Assembly: GCA_014529385.2 (NCBI GenBank)
Contig: CM043953.1
Coordinates: 98,396,842 to 98,460,841, forward strand
Direction of reading: 5' to 3'
Length of the DNA: 64,000 bases
From: Adiantum capillus-veneris
Lineage: Eukaryota; Streptophyta; Polypodiopsida; Polypodiales; Pteridaceae
Made by a program: the position numbers and the translations under genes. This document shows, one piece after another, positions 38,758-50,120 of this stretch; the first letter of the stretch is position 1; each line of letters starts with the position of its first letter. The notes under the pieces are model-generated. The model was not told the origin of the DNA. It searched no databases and saw nothing but the letters and a program-made list of their open reading frames with translations.

Positions 38758-40081
38758 TGATGAGGGCTTTTCACAAGCCAAGCTCCCATACCCCTCTTCT
38801 CTCGTCCCCACCCCATGAAAACCCCCTCTTAGGGAGGGAGTGATAAAAGGCATTGGAAAAAGTAAGAAAAAAATAAAGTATGATTATGTAAATATATGAG
38901 AAAGGTAAAATAGGCCACCTCATGCCTGCGGGGCAGCCCATCCCCACCTTGCCTCCTTTTTTCTTCACTGTTGCCCCGCCGTGTGTCCCTTTTCCTCTCC
39001 TCCACTCAAAAGGTCAACCCCCTCTCTCTTCCCCTTGTCCTTTCTCCTTTCTCTCTCCCCTCAAGCTACCCCACCTCTCACCAATAATGCATTCTAACTC
39101 ACCAATAATGCACCCTAACTCACATGCAACTTACCCTATCTTCCAAAATAGTATACCCCACCCCCCCCTTTCTCTCTCCTATCAGATCCCATGACCCAAA
39201 TACCCCCCTCTCTCTCTACAGGGCGCCATGTCTCTTGTCTTGTAGCTAAATAACCTCCCCCACACTCACACACATTCAGTTTCACTGAAAAAGGTGCCCA
39301 TAGACCCATCCCCACCCGGTGGTTACCTGATTCTTCTTGTGTTCACACACATCTGCACACAGATTCACCTCTGAACACACTCCCCTCTCTCCCCTCTTGT
39401 AATTACTTTATTCTCCATGTCACCTCTCACCTTTTTTCATTAACCCATCTCTCTCTCTTAGTCTCTCTCTCATGAGACTGCTGTTCTGGCACATATACAC
39501 ACAGCCAGATAAGTGGGGCCCACAGTCACATGGCCTATGTAGATAATGATTTCTTCATTTCTAAATTCTAGAATTTCTCTCCCCTCCTCCCCTATATAAA
39601 GAGGGGTCACCATCACACTAAACACACACACAACATCACCAAAGAATACACTATGCACTGTGTGTGTCTAGTGCACACACACACACCCACACCATCACCA
39701 TCACCATCATCGCAATCACCATGCTTGTCTTGAGCATGACCGCTACACCCTTGGGCTATGGAAGATGAAGGGCATCGAAATGAAGGATGATGGCTATAAC
39801 CCTCGTGCGAGTCTTCGCCATCAACTCCCACCTATCCGCCATGTGCTCTACCACTCTCTCCCTTCTCATTCCCCTACCTTATGCTCCCCATTTCATCGCC
39901 TTATTCTCTAAATAAAGCTCGAGGTTTTGTGAGTATGTTTTCTTGCAATGTTTTGCCCATGTGAGGTGTGCGGAATCGCCACCTAGTCTTGTGTTTGGAG
40001 TGAGCTTGTGTATGTGTGAAGGGTGTGCGGATTCGCCATCCTTCTGTGGTGCCTAAGTACTAAGCCGCTATACCCCCTCCC

Positions 40082-40128
<47 letters not shown>

Positions 40129-40339
40129 TGATCTCATTTCCCTTCCTCTTCATCATTACTCCCAAGCATCCATCTCTCTTGGATGAAAACTTTGTTATGG
40201 TGGTGTGTTGTTTGCGTCCTAGCCGCTGAAGCTAGGTGGTGCCCCCTGTTTGCTTTACCATGACAGGCTCGAGGTGCGCCATTTGGTCCCTGGTTTTTTA
40301 GAGGCCGTCGGGGGTTCGGGGTTCGCTTTGCTCCCGTCA
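38758..40339 (+). repeat. G4 3' LTR
   Basis: 1582 bp, uninterrupted copy of the 5' LTR. It contains the TATA box (39593-39600), AATAAA (39911-39916) and (CT)n near 40085-40126. ORFs shared with the 5' LTR, such as 38922-39194, recur only because of the repeat. Confidence 0.93.
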
Positions 40340-40820
40340 CCATCTGGTTGCTACTTTATTGTTGTCATTGAAGTGTACGATGGCAAAGACATTCCCCTTC
40401 CCTATGTCCCGCCGATGGACATGGAAATAAACCCCTTAAAGAAAGTGGAGAAAAGCCTCATTGCATGGCCAAAAGTTGATTTGGTAACAGTTTTCAATAT
40501 TTCTCTTAGATATATTTTAATTTAATTTGGCTCATAAGAAAATTCCATTGACAAATACATAGGTGTGTCTCCAACATCTAGTGTTTCAGTTCCCCAGAAC
40601 ATGTGTGTCAACAGTGTGCTATCTCCCCATTGCACCTAAATCTGCACTCATAAAGGTTGCAAAAGGAAAGGCAAAAGTGCATGAGAGCACCTCCTCTAAA
40701 GTTGTCGTAGACGTGGAAAATTTTGAAGAGAAAATTGATGACAGAGAGATGGAAGCATACATGTTGACTTTAGGAGTTTTTCTTCTCTCCTTGCTGTCTT
40801 TGAAATTTGTTGCAAATCAT
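40340..40820 (+). pseudogene. Fold-back element coding-like segment, CACTA-associated type suspected
   Basis: The plus strand reads YFIVVIEVYDGKDIPLPYV and then KVEKSLIAWPKVDLV. The end resembles the A-V-x-x-F-V-A-W-P-K-D-L-V stretch common in proteins linked to plant CACTA transposons. A GT...AG interval (about 40483-40561) could be an intron, after which VCLQHLVFQFPRT and a Lys/Glu-rich stretch continue to about 40820. The right arm carries the first part again on the opposite strand (41078-40869). Family assignment is tentative. Confidence 0.35.
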
Positions 40821-41266
40821 TCAATGGAATTTTCTTATCAAACTATTATGAGCCAAATTAAATTAAATTTATCTAAGAGAAAGATTGAAAACTGTTACCA
40901 AATCGACTTTTGGCCATGCAATGAGGCTTTTCTCCACTTTCTTTGAGGTGTTTATTTCCATGTCCATCGACGGGACATAGGGAAGGGGAGTGTCTTTTCC
41001 ATCATACACTTCAATGACAACAATAAAGTAGCAACTAGATGGCAACTTCCTTCCATGAAGATGGGTTAAGTTTGACATCTTCTCAATTTGTCCCTGTCCA
41101 AATGCTTCACCATTGTAAATAAACTCAAGAAATCTCCAACTTTAGATATCTTTGTAGGGACCATATTCTCCTAAAAAATAGCTCTAAAGAAACATAAAAA
41201 TTAGTGGTTTTTAATCCCTCTCCCTGTCTCTCTAGCTTCCTCTCTATTTATCTCCCTCTCTCCCTT

Positions 41267-41402
<136 letters not shown>

Positions 41403-41979
41403 TGTGCATGTCTGTCGCACGTGTCAATGCAAGGAACTTGCCGATACACTGTGTGCGAGCCACAAATGTCTCCAAGCACACAACAAGCATAAACTAGTAA
41501 GCTCAAAGATGGCGATGGTGTGTCACTCACCACTCTACGCTTGCTGTCGTGGAGGATTCCTCACCGCGAAGAAGAAGGAGACGCCACTACGCCGCGCTCA
41601 AGCGCTTCACCGCCATCGTGCCATCATCGCAATGCTCGATCGCACACACTCCCTCCCTCTCTCTCTCTCTCACGCATACACACACACGCACAAGGAGATG
41701 AAGAAGAAGAAGATAGAGATGGAGCAAGAGCACTCTTCAATTGCACAAATGAGAGATTAAGTGAATTTTAGGTTTAGTTGAATTTTATATGAGCTTGCTC
41801 CATTGACACTTGGGCACCCATGCTTAACCAAATAATCCCTTGAATGTTCCAGTCAGAGTGCGCCTCTCATCGGCGATCACTCTTACCCTTTTTCTATTGG
41901 ACCGACAAGCCTAGTACCTGACTCTACCAAATAAATAATACAGTGTCCATCGTAGGTGATAGAAATGTGCATGAGGATT
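41403..41979 (-). repeat. G2 3' LTR, outer end trimmed
   Basis: It matches the G1 LTRs up to the last bases. The junction with the internal region lacks 17 bp that G1 has: the terminal AACA of the LTR and the whole purine tract (plus strand TGCCCCCCTTCCT). The loss must postdate insertion, because the tract is needed for reverse transcription. Confidence 0.85.
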
Positions 41980-42018
41980 GATGTAGATTCCGTCCTCGGA
42001 AGCTATTGAGTTGAAGCT

Positions 42019-43924
42019 CGTTCGTTGAGGTGGAAGAGCATTTGAGATGAATGTCCTTAGCCTTCTTTAGTCACTGCAAAATCAAACAAGAGTGGCACAG
42101 TAATTGCATTCTTATATACAATTAAAAAGCATATGCAGTTTTAGGTAGACAAATTGATTGGTAGCATAATTCTAAACCATTTGTCAACAATAAACATTAA
42201 ATCGCAATATAATAAAACGCATAAACAATTGTAAAGGTAAAAAATTGAACAAGTATGGGGTCGCTAATTTAACGGTCGAAAGGCACTAAAGATCGACTAT
42301 TAATACCATGGGCAAGCTTCTTAATTTTCTCTGGTCAATTAAGTTGTTTAATCGCGAGAGCCAAGTATTTCATGTCCAAGGGCTGACTAGAGGCTATACC
42401 TATAAGACCTCGTAGTTAAGCTACGATAAAAGGAATTCTCATGAAATCATCGCCTGACTTATTTACTTTTCTTATCCCTCAAAGTCTTTTCACATTGTTT
42501 CAATTTTGATGTGTGTGCTTATTTTGTATGCCTTGGGTTTTTTGCCTTTCAAGGAAAAGAGCCCACACTGGGAACCTCTAGGGCTCTAGTACCATAGTCA
42601 ATACATGTGAGTGAAGTACCCAATCAAGCTGAGATTTCTCTTCCAGCTTATGATTTTACATTGTGGCACTTTGATTTTATTTTATTTTTTGTTTGTTCGT
42701 TTTCAGCATTTTAATTTCGTAACTTTGGGGGGTCATATAACACTGTTACCCTCTCCAGGCTCATCACATTAGTAAACTCCCTTTATAATACTTAAGCTAA
42801 AGGTCAATAGGGACTACGCCCACTAGAAAGCCCTAGTATATTTCACACAATGCTGCCTAAATCGGATTAAGAACCTAAGTAACCATTGATTATTAGGAAG
42901 GCATTCCTCATGGTATTAAGAGAAGATCTCTAACACCTAGCTTGGTCAAACTAGCTTAGTCGGACTGCTTGATTTTTAAACCTAGACAAGTGATTATGAC
43001 AAAAAATTACATTGAATTTAATGTTTGATACTAAGCAAATGCACTGAATATTATGCTACCAATCACAATTAAAGCAGACAAACATAGATTCCAAAAGATA
43101 AGGGGCAATGTTAATGGACAAGAAACACCTGTTTGCGTTGATAATTACACTTGATTTGAAGAGTGAGTCGATATAAAGATTCCATGAAGGTCCAAATCCT
43201 AACCACAGCAACACGTCCCTGTACACACTAGGAAACACAAAGAATACCTCTAGAAGGCACATCAGTGGGAAGAAAGAACTTTGCTAATCACTAAACTCTA
43301 AAACAGAAACACTCCTATTGTACTAATCTTAATTACCCTCCATCACTCGAGTGATGAGGATCAAAGGTGTCTTATGACATAGGTTTCTATTTCAGTGTAC
43401 CGGATGTAAATGTGTAGTCCGGGTCAATGTTTTGACTTTTATTGTGCATACTTGTTTGCTAATTGATGTTGCTCTTTATTATTTTTGTTTTTTGTGAGTA
43501 TAAGGCTTTATATATACATTCCCTAAGATTGGGAGATTGAGAGGTCAGGGAGGAAGGTTGAGAGGAGAGTGAGTGAGTGATGACTATCAACAAACACTCC
43601 CCCCTTCCTTGGGTAGATCATGTCGTTTGAAATGTGCTCATCACCCTTTGAAACCAATTGTTCCAAGTTGTTATGGGTGAAGGCTTTAACCAATAGTTTT
43701 CAACCGCCCTATGCGTTTCATCTAGTTACAAGGGTGGTAAGGTACTCTCCCATGATTTTATTTGCAACATTGTTGTAGGTGGTGAACTTACAACGGGAGG
43801 TGCAAACTCTTTCTTGCTTGTATGGATATGTACAATGGTAGGTGCACGTTGTGTTGAAGCTTCTATTTCTGTATAGGAACTACACAAAGAGGAAGAAGCT
43901 TCATTTGATTTCGTTGTTCCTGAG
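42019..43924 (-). other. G2 3' non-coding region
   Basis: It matches G1 12187-13982 along its length, starting at GTGGAAGAGCATTTGAGATG. It shows the T1 insertion site in empty form at its left end (about 42018-42022). No ORF is credible. Confidence 0.75.
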
Positions 43925-44086
43925 CTAGGTGGAACAAATCGTTCTTTCTTTGGTACCCAAACTAGCTCTGGAGTAGGTATGTAGCATTCTGTGATTTTTT
44001 CCTTTCCGTGATCTTGAATTTTTTGCTACAGGATTGGGCTCACATGGGTCAGGTGACAGGTAAGAACACAATCTACGTTTTGGCAC
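43925..44086 (-). pseudogene. G2 W-V-P-K protein, C-terminal part
   Basis: Homologous to G1 13983-14230. A W-V-P-K motif lies near 43953. The solo LTR cut the frame inside another W-V-P-K codon group: the duplication GGCAC is part of the motif. Confidence 0.65.
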
Positions 44087-46856
44087 TGTGAGGTCCCCAC
44101 CCCGCCGTTTCCAATGGTGGATCTGATGGTGAACCTGGTGGCCACTAGATCTATTGCGGAAGCAAACGAAATGGTTTAGGGTTCGACTAGTGGACGATCT
44201 CTCATCACAAAGTGAATCGAGTTCAAGCCTACTAGCAGGGAGATCTAGCTCCACCTCGCAGGGGAAGCGTACTTGAACTATCTAGCGATCCTAAGACCCA
44301 CCTTCCAAGAGGAGAGAAACCTTGAGTGCCTTTTTTCCCATGTTTCAGAGGCACGTACTCTCGAGAATTCCCCGCTCTAGGGGCAATGAGCATTACTAAT
44401 ATCGAATAAGCACTATGGGGACAGAGAGTTCCTGACCAATTGGGACCACCCATCTCGTAGGCATTGGCAACCTGAGCCAAGCCCCCACTTTCCACCCCCA
44501 CACTCACACTTCCTTGTGTGACCTAATTACTACCACAAAGGTTGTTTAACATAAAGATTCCTTGTTTAATTCCGAATCACATTGTTCGTTAATACAGCCC
44601 TTCAACCAGTATTGCAAACAACACCAAGACAGAATTCTAATCAAAATTCTACTCAAACTTATTCATAAAAATTCCAATGTTCTGGAGGTACAACATCCCC
44701 CCTCCAGCGAGAGTTTACTCCTCCCGTTGTCGCCTAGCTGCCCATACAACTAGGTATGTCCACCGCATAGAAAGCACGACATGGACATTACCACCGCTTA
44801 ACCAGCAGACGTGGGTTCCCACCGCTTAACCAGCAGTCGTGGGTATCCACCACTTAACCAGCAGTCGTGGATTCAAGAGCCCTTAACCAGGAACTCTGCC
44901 CCCTGTGATCAGGAGGGGGGGTCAAGATTGATTAACATTGAAAATAAAATGAACATGTCGAGCTAAATTTTCCCTAGCAGACATTCTTTCCTAATTGCAA
45001 CCAGCATACCCATCAATCATTTCCTTCCTACTTTAGAACTTAATGTACAATGAATTCAATGCCGAGGTTTCCATCGGATTTCTCCAACATGTTTGGGGAT
45101 ATTTTCATTCCTAACTAAACGTGTGCAATGTTTAATTAAACAACTTGAATGAAATTATGATCTACCTCTTCCATTTCTTCGTCGATGGCCCATGAGATGG
45201 CCGGTATTTGTTCCTCCATGGGAGCTTTTCCCTTTCCGTTCACCTTACTCGTTCCTGCCTCGTGGTTGTGGGCTCCACCAAAGCGAGTCCTCTTAACCGG
45301 GGCCATTTTAAACTCACTACTTTAAGTAATTAACTTGGGGAAAAGAGCTAATGTCCGTAAGCGTCATAACAAGCCAAATGATAGATTAGCAACATCAAAC
45401 AATGCCTGCTACATGAGAGGTTTAGATTTTTCCATATAGCAATCATTATGGATGACACATAATTCTATGGGAACCGGCTCTAAAGATAATTACTCGGCTT
45501 ACATGATTAAGAATATTAGGATTTCACTAATGGAATTACCAGAGAGATGTATTAAGCACGATTAATCTCTTTCCTAGCAATTAGAGGGTGCAGAATCACC
45601 GCATGCATAGGTGTGAGAAAAACCACCTCTTAGAGACTTAATGACACATTAATCTTACCTTAATCATATCTTAATGCATAACAGAGATGGATCTAAATCA
45701 GCTACAATATTAATGCGTGATAGAAAGAGTGATTCTCATCAATCTACACAATTACCAGCTTACCGATTAATTTCTATGCTACCTAGAGAGAGAAATTCTA
45801 ATAATCGTGCACTAATCATTAATTAAGAGTGATGAATGGCTGATAATTCAGCTATGGGATGATAATAGAATATGGTTAAGGAGAATTTAGAGAGTGATTA
45901 TAGAGAATTACGATTAGGAATAAGCATAATAGACGAGAAATTTAAATGGTAATGAAAAGGATTTGCATAAAGCATTAATTAGACCGTGGTTACCGTGATT
46001 AAGGGTTGATAATCCTCTCGATTCTCTAATCTAATCGAGCTTCTTGAGGTGAGAATTCGACAGCACCTCCCTCCTTGCTTCTCCTTCAAAAGGTGTGTGT
46101 TCCGGCAGCACCTTCCCAGTGTGTGTAGGTGTGTGTGTGTACGCACTATGTGTGTGTGAGCATATGTGTGTGTGTGTGTGTGTGTGTGCAGGCCTTTAAA
46201 TAGGCTCCTACAGGCTGAAAATCGACCAGCCTTGCTATTTGCATCTGGGGGAGCATTGAGTCTCTGCATTGGCAAGTCCAGTTCCCCTACCCACCAAGTG
46301 TCCAGATGGCTTGGTTAACTGGCTTTGACACTTAGTTACTGGCTTGGAAACTCTCCCAGGACTCCCACAAAGAGAGAAGGCGCCCCCTAGCTGCTAAAGC
46401 TGAGCTGGAGTGGGCTGGAACCTGTTCCCACACAGCCTCGGGCCCTCGGTGCCTCCCCGGCCAATTTTGGGAAAATTGATTCTAGGCTAAAACGGGTCAT
46501 ACGAGTCGGAATTTGATGCCGAAAAATTGATATAGAAAGCTTTAACTAAGGTGTACTGGCCCAAGTACTTGCCATATTTAGCAGCCCTCGGGGTCCGAAA
46601 ATGCATTTTTTCAAATTTGGAGTACGTGTGCAGTTTTTCGAGACGGTCAAAACTGGATGGGTTGGGTGACCAAAAACTTACTACATTTGGAAAATTTTCA
46701 CTAATATTATTTTAATTCACATTTAGAAGCTTTATAACATTCTAAACATCATGGCACTGACAGAATTCGAAAAACTGCTAAAAATAGTAACTTTTTCCAT
46801 TATGATCATTTCATGGTACAAGGGTGCTCTTTTTGGTTGGGGTCAGAGACCTTACA
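44087..46856 (-). mobile_element. S1: solo LTR, 2.77 kb
   Basis: Ends TGTGAGGTCCCC and GAGACCTTACA are near-perfect inverted repeats of the TG...CA kind. The target duplication GGCAC (44082-44086 and 46857-46861) is perfect, and the interrupted sequence is continuous in G1. There is no internal primer site, gene or second terminal copy, so it is best read as a solo LTR left by recombination between LTRs. On the minus strand CTATTTAAAGG near 46194-46206 could be a TATA box, suggesting minus orientation. It holds a 28-bp x 3 minisatellite and (TG)n at about 46118-46190. Confidence 0.85.
44791..44874. repeat. 28-bp x 3 minisatellite in S1
   Basis: CCACC(G/A)CTTAACCAGCAG repeats at 44791, 44819 and 44847 with period 28. 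A fourth partial copy (CCCTTAACCAGG) follows. The units touch one another, so this is not a CRISPR-like spaced array. Confidence 0.88.
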
Positions 46857-46861
46857 GGCAC

Positions 46862-47275
46862 CCAAATTATATCATTTCCTTGATAGTAGCCTCAGGCTTC
46901 CAATAGTCGTTTAGGTATCCACCGCCACGTTTCCTTACATTTCTTGGAGCAAGTGGGACATTTCTTACAAGGCTTCTGTTTTTTAGCACTAGCTATGGTT
47001 GCTAAAGAAGATTTAGGGACCCACTTGTATGTTTTCTTCGTTATATTAGGATGAGTCTTGTCAAAAGCTATAGGCATTTCTTGTAGCATATTTAAGGGTA
47101 CAGGCATTTCACCCCTCTCAGGTGTTACCCAGGTCGTCCCCCTATTTCCCCAAGTGTCTATGGTTGCTGCTAGGTGGACCCAATCCACATTGTCCGACTC
47201 AGTCATCCCAAATAGTACATCCATATAAGGAGAATCTTCCCCAACATCAGTGTCCGCTTTACACGTGTAACAATA
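46862..47275 (-). pseudogene. G2 W-V-P-K protein, N-terminal part
   Basis: The frame 46892-47224 contains DNVDWVHLAAT, TTWVTP, KWVPKSS and RWIPKRLLEA, matching G1 14240-14651. It is cut on one side by S1 and on the other lacks a continuous link to protease. Confidence 0.7.
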
Positions 47276-47839
47276 CTACAATGGGACCGAATGAACTGTA
47301 GTGTCAGATCTATGATCAATTACAAACCTGTTTCCTAGAGGATGTGCTCGACCAGTCACAAGATCCACTCGAATGACATAATCTTGGAACTGCAAGTAGA
47401 CATGGTTTTTAGACCAGTCATGCACCATTTTTGCTTCCCTCATGAAAGGACGTCCTAAGATCATCTCCGATGCCATAGTGTGTTTGGAGAAATCCATAAC
47501 AATGAAGGGAATCCTTATTTTATGTCCAAAGACCTTGATCTTGAGATCTTCTAGCATCCCAATAGGTTTAACGATAGACCCATTGGCCATCTTCACTACA
47601 ATGGTTGTGGTCGCAAGGTGAGGTCTTCCCATAGTTTCCCAACAATTTTTAGTCACAATGCTAACCCGAGCGCCACCATCAAGGATTCCCTTCACAGTTA
47701 ATCCCTTAGTAGTGACTGGTATGGTCGCATTGGATTCATCACCCTCAAAGTATTGTCCCAACTTGTTAACAGGTATTTCTATAACAAGGTTCTCATATAG
47801 GTTGGGTTGTGGATCTAAGTGTTCCTGCTCTATTGGCAT
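47276..47839 (-). CDS. G2 aspartic protease domain
   Basis: 187 codons in one frame. Active site KGILDGGARVSIVTKNCWE, flap region VVKMANGSIVKPIG, and the conserved MILGRPFMREAKMVHDW near the end. It aligns along its length with G3 protease (61740-62280). D-G-G in place of D-(S/T)-G is common in plant Gypsy proteases of this type. It would be released from a gag-protease precursor, which is broken upstream here. Confidence 0.8.
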   Translation of the reverse strand: MPIEQEHLDPQPNLYENLVIEIPVNKLGQYFEGDESNATIPVTTKGLTVKGILDGGARVSIVTKNCWETMGRPHLATTTIVVKMANGSIVKPIGMLEDLKIKVFGHKIRIPFIVMDFSKHTMASEMILGRPFMREAKMVHDWSKNHVYLQFQDYVIRVDLVTGRAHPLGNRFVIDHRSDTTVHSVPL

Positions 47840-48572
47840 CTACCCAGCTCCATCCATCTGTGCAAATTGTGGTAACCCAAACTTTAGTTCTCCATTGAGG
47901 AAGGCTCAAAGAGCTAAGACTAGCTCAGGGTCTTTATATAGTTCTGAGATTGGGAAATTAATGCCGTGTCTCTTTCCTCAAGAATATAATTTTGTTTTTG
48001 GAGCATCGACCGTGTGAGTACACGTTTACGGGTACCACAGGTGTACTTTGTGATGGCTACTCGGTAGCTTCAATCAAGTTTAATGGCGTGATCTTCGGTG
48101 CATTTGGATTATTTGGACATTGGGCAATCAAATGATCTATGCCACATCGATTACACATGAGTATTGGCATTGTAGACGTGCTCGCTTGATTGGTTTGCAT
48201 TAATGTGGCATTATTTTGTAGCCTAATAGGACACTCGGCTACACGATGTGGACCTCCACACTCATAGCATTCAAGAGGTGGTCTCTTAGGAGTGTAATTG
48301 ATATTTTGGCCTCTTGCCGCAAGAGCAGCTACTTGATATACATGTTTGACTTGTCCTCAATAGTCCTCTATGTAGTATTCTGGACTTTCTTCAAGTACAT
48401 CCATCCCATAGGCAATATTAGGGTCTATATCTTCCTCACAGCCTTCCAAACAAGCAATAGATGACTCACAACCCATTTTGGGCCCTAGGGACCATGTGTT
48501 GTGCTGTTTGTACAAGAGGTGGGGCCGGCATCAATGCAGGCACTCGATGTGTGTCTGTCCATGCTAAGGTTG
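47840..48572 (-). pseudogene. gag: G2 gag C-terminal remnant
   Basis: Fragments match G1 at 15150-15280 and 15880-16590, including the zinc-knuckle-like codons near 48120-48270. About 600 bp present in G1 are missing at about 47943. The match stops at 48572 where G5 begins. Confidence 0.7.
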
Positions 48573-49872
48573 ATGAGGACAGTGATAGCACTACCAACAG
48601 TGATGAGGATGCTGATGTTGCATTTCTTTTGATGGACAAAGAAATCCAGGACTTTGGTTTAGTTGCATTTGCAAATGAGGTTGAAGATGAAAGTGAAGGG
48701 CCTTATGAAGTGATTGAAGGGCTGATGAAAACCAAGGTTGAGTTGTCAAAGAAGTAGGAATTGATGACACAAATGATCAGTGGAGACCTCTCAACTATGG
48801 AGAAGGATATATATTTGCACATGCTGGCTAGTTTTCCTGATTTGTTCATTACTTCATATGAAGAGATCAGAGGGTTCAAGGGCGAAGAGATGCATATAGA
48901 GCTGAAAGAAGGTGCTAATCCAGTGCGGAAAAGGCTAAGAAGGATGGGTCAAGAGCAAATGAAAGCCTTGCGAGAAGAGGTGGACAAGTTGTTGAAGGCA
49001 GGGTTCATAGTCCCTGTGGAGATCACAGAATGGGTGAGTCCAGTTGTAGTCAGTCCAAAGAAGGATGGGAAGTGGAGAATTTGTGTAGATTTTAAACCCT
49101 TAAACGCAGCCACTAAGAAGAACCCATATCCTCTTCCATTCATTGATCAGATCTTGGATTCAGTGGCGGGTTATGAGAGGTACAGTGTGTGTGATGGTTT
49201 TTCAGGCTATTTTCAATTGAAGATTGCTCTTAAACACCGCACAAAGACCACTTTTATTACGCCATGGGGCTGCTATTGCTACACAGTATTGCCATTTGGG
49301 TTGTCAAATGGACCTTCCTTCTATCAAGAGAGAGCAAATTGGGTGTTGGAACCATTCATTGGTAGTTGTGTTAAAGCTTTTATGGATGACTTCTGTGTTT
49401 ATAGCAGTAGGGCTAAACACCATGGGAAGCTGCAGATGGTATTGGCTCGATATGATGAATGTGGAGGACAACTAAATCCAAAGAAATGTCATCTAGCACA
49501 GCCAAGGGTGAAGTTATTGGGCCATATGGTGTCAGAAAATGGCATTGAGGCTGATCCAGATAAGGTTAAGTCTATTATTCTTCTTCCATCACCTACGAGT
49601 ACGAAGCAATTGGCAACTTTTATACACAAAGTGAAGTACATGGCACGGTTTATTCCATTGTCTTCGCAGCTTCTTTATCCATTACAGCAAGTGGCAAAGC
49701 ATGATCCATTGCAATGGGATGACAAGTGTGAAGAAGTGTTTCAAGAGGTGTTAGGGGGGTTGTCAGCCATGCAGGCTCCTGATTGGGAGCAAGTGTTTTA
49801 TGTAAATCCATCAGTAGGGGATGATGCCATTGGAGCCATGCTATTGCAAAAGGGGAAGGCCCTTTCAAGGTA
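48573..49872 (+). pseudogene. pol: G5 reverse transcriptase
   Basis: A TAG at 48755-48757 splits an otherwise continuous frame: an acidic linker before it and RT after it. RT motifs in order are WVSPVVVSPKKDGKWRICVD, GFSGYFQLKIAL, TPWGCYCYTVLPFGLSNGP, the catalytic AFMDDFCVYSS and KLLGHMVSENGIEADP. The start of RNase H (FYVNPSVGDDAIGAMLLQK) follows, and at about 49855 the frame runs into sequence from the integrase end and stops after ALSR. Confidence 0.85.
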
Positions 49873-50091
49873 GTGGAGTGTTTTCCAAATGGCACATATC
49901 AGCTGGCTAACCTGGATGGTGTTCTACATAAGTCAAGGGTAAATGGATTGCGTCTTAAATTGTATCATGCTAGATTGATGATGGTGGAGCAAGATGAGCT
50001 ATCTGTGGATCAAGCAGTGTTGGTGAGAGATGAGGAGACCTGTGATGCGGCGAGTCTCATATCTCTCTTTGCTGCTGCTGATCATGAATGA
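49857..50091 (+). pseudogene. pol: G5 integrase C-terminal end, joined by deletion
   Basis: In another frame the sequence reads G-P-F-K-V-V-E-C-F, NGTYQLANLDGVLHKSRVNG and an acidic tail to a stop. This matches the final part of the G4 integrase (GPFIIRKKYANGSYQL). The join to RNase H lies in AAAAGGGGAAGG, so the RNase H and most of the integrase were lost by one deletion. Confidence 0.75.
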
Positions 50092-50120
50092 TCTAGCAGG
50101 CTAGGGGATGGGCAAATTAT

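Larger units (their letters stand above)
22831..40339 (+). mobile_element. G4: Gypsy LTR retrotransposon with dual RNase H, hosting C1
   Basis: The 5' LTR (22831-29962) is interrupted by C1 (23521-29066); its net length is about 1.58 kb, equal to the 3' LTR (38758-40339). Both begin TGATG and end CCCGTCA. CCAT flanks both sides (22827-22830 and 40340-40343). A primer-like site follows the 5' LTR and a purine tract precedes the 3' LTR. Internal genes run in the order gag, protease, reverse transcriptase, RNase H, second RNase H, integrase, which fits the Tat-type lineage. Stops in gag and RT make it inactive. The integrase half is intact. A ~2.5-kb unknown segment (34331-36875) separates the two RNase H parts. 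Confidence 0.92.
22659..41206. mobile_element. Fold-back element with ~385-bp inverted arms, split by G4
   Basis: Left arm: 22659-22830 plus 40340-40552. Right arm: 40821-41206. The arms are inverted copies, about 90 percent alike by eye, with a ~268-bp spacer (40553-40820). The outer ends are CACTAATTTTTATG and CATAAAAATTAGTG, and the similarity stops exactly there. CACTA ends are typical of En/Spm-type DNA transposons, but the flanking triplets (TAA and GTT) do not match as a target duplication would. The right arm shows the sequence before G4 entered (GTTGCCATCTAGTTGC), which confirms that G4 inserted at the CCAT. Confidence 0.6.

Noticed and set aside
40563-40946. 127-codon plus-strand ORF as one gene
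   Set aside because: Its second half (from 40821) is the inverted right arm read antisense. Only the part before 40820 is plausible as an exon.
44791-44874. CRISPR-like short repeats
   Set aside because: The 28-bp units touch one another with no unique spacers, in plant retroelement DNA.
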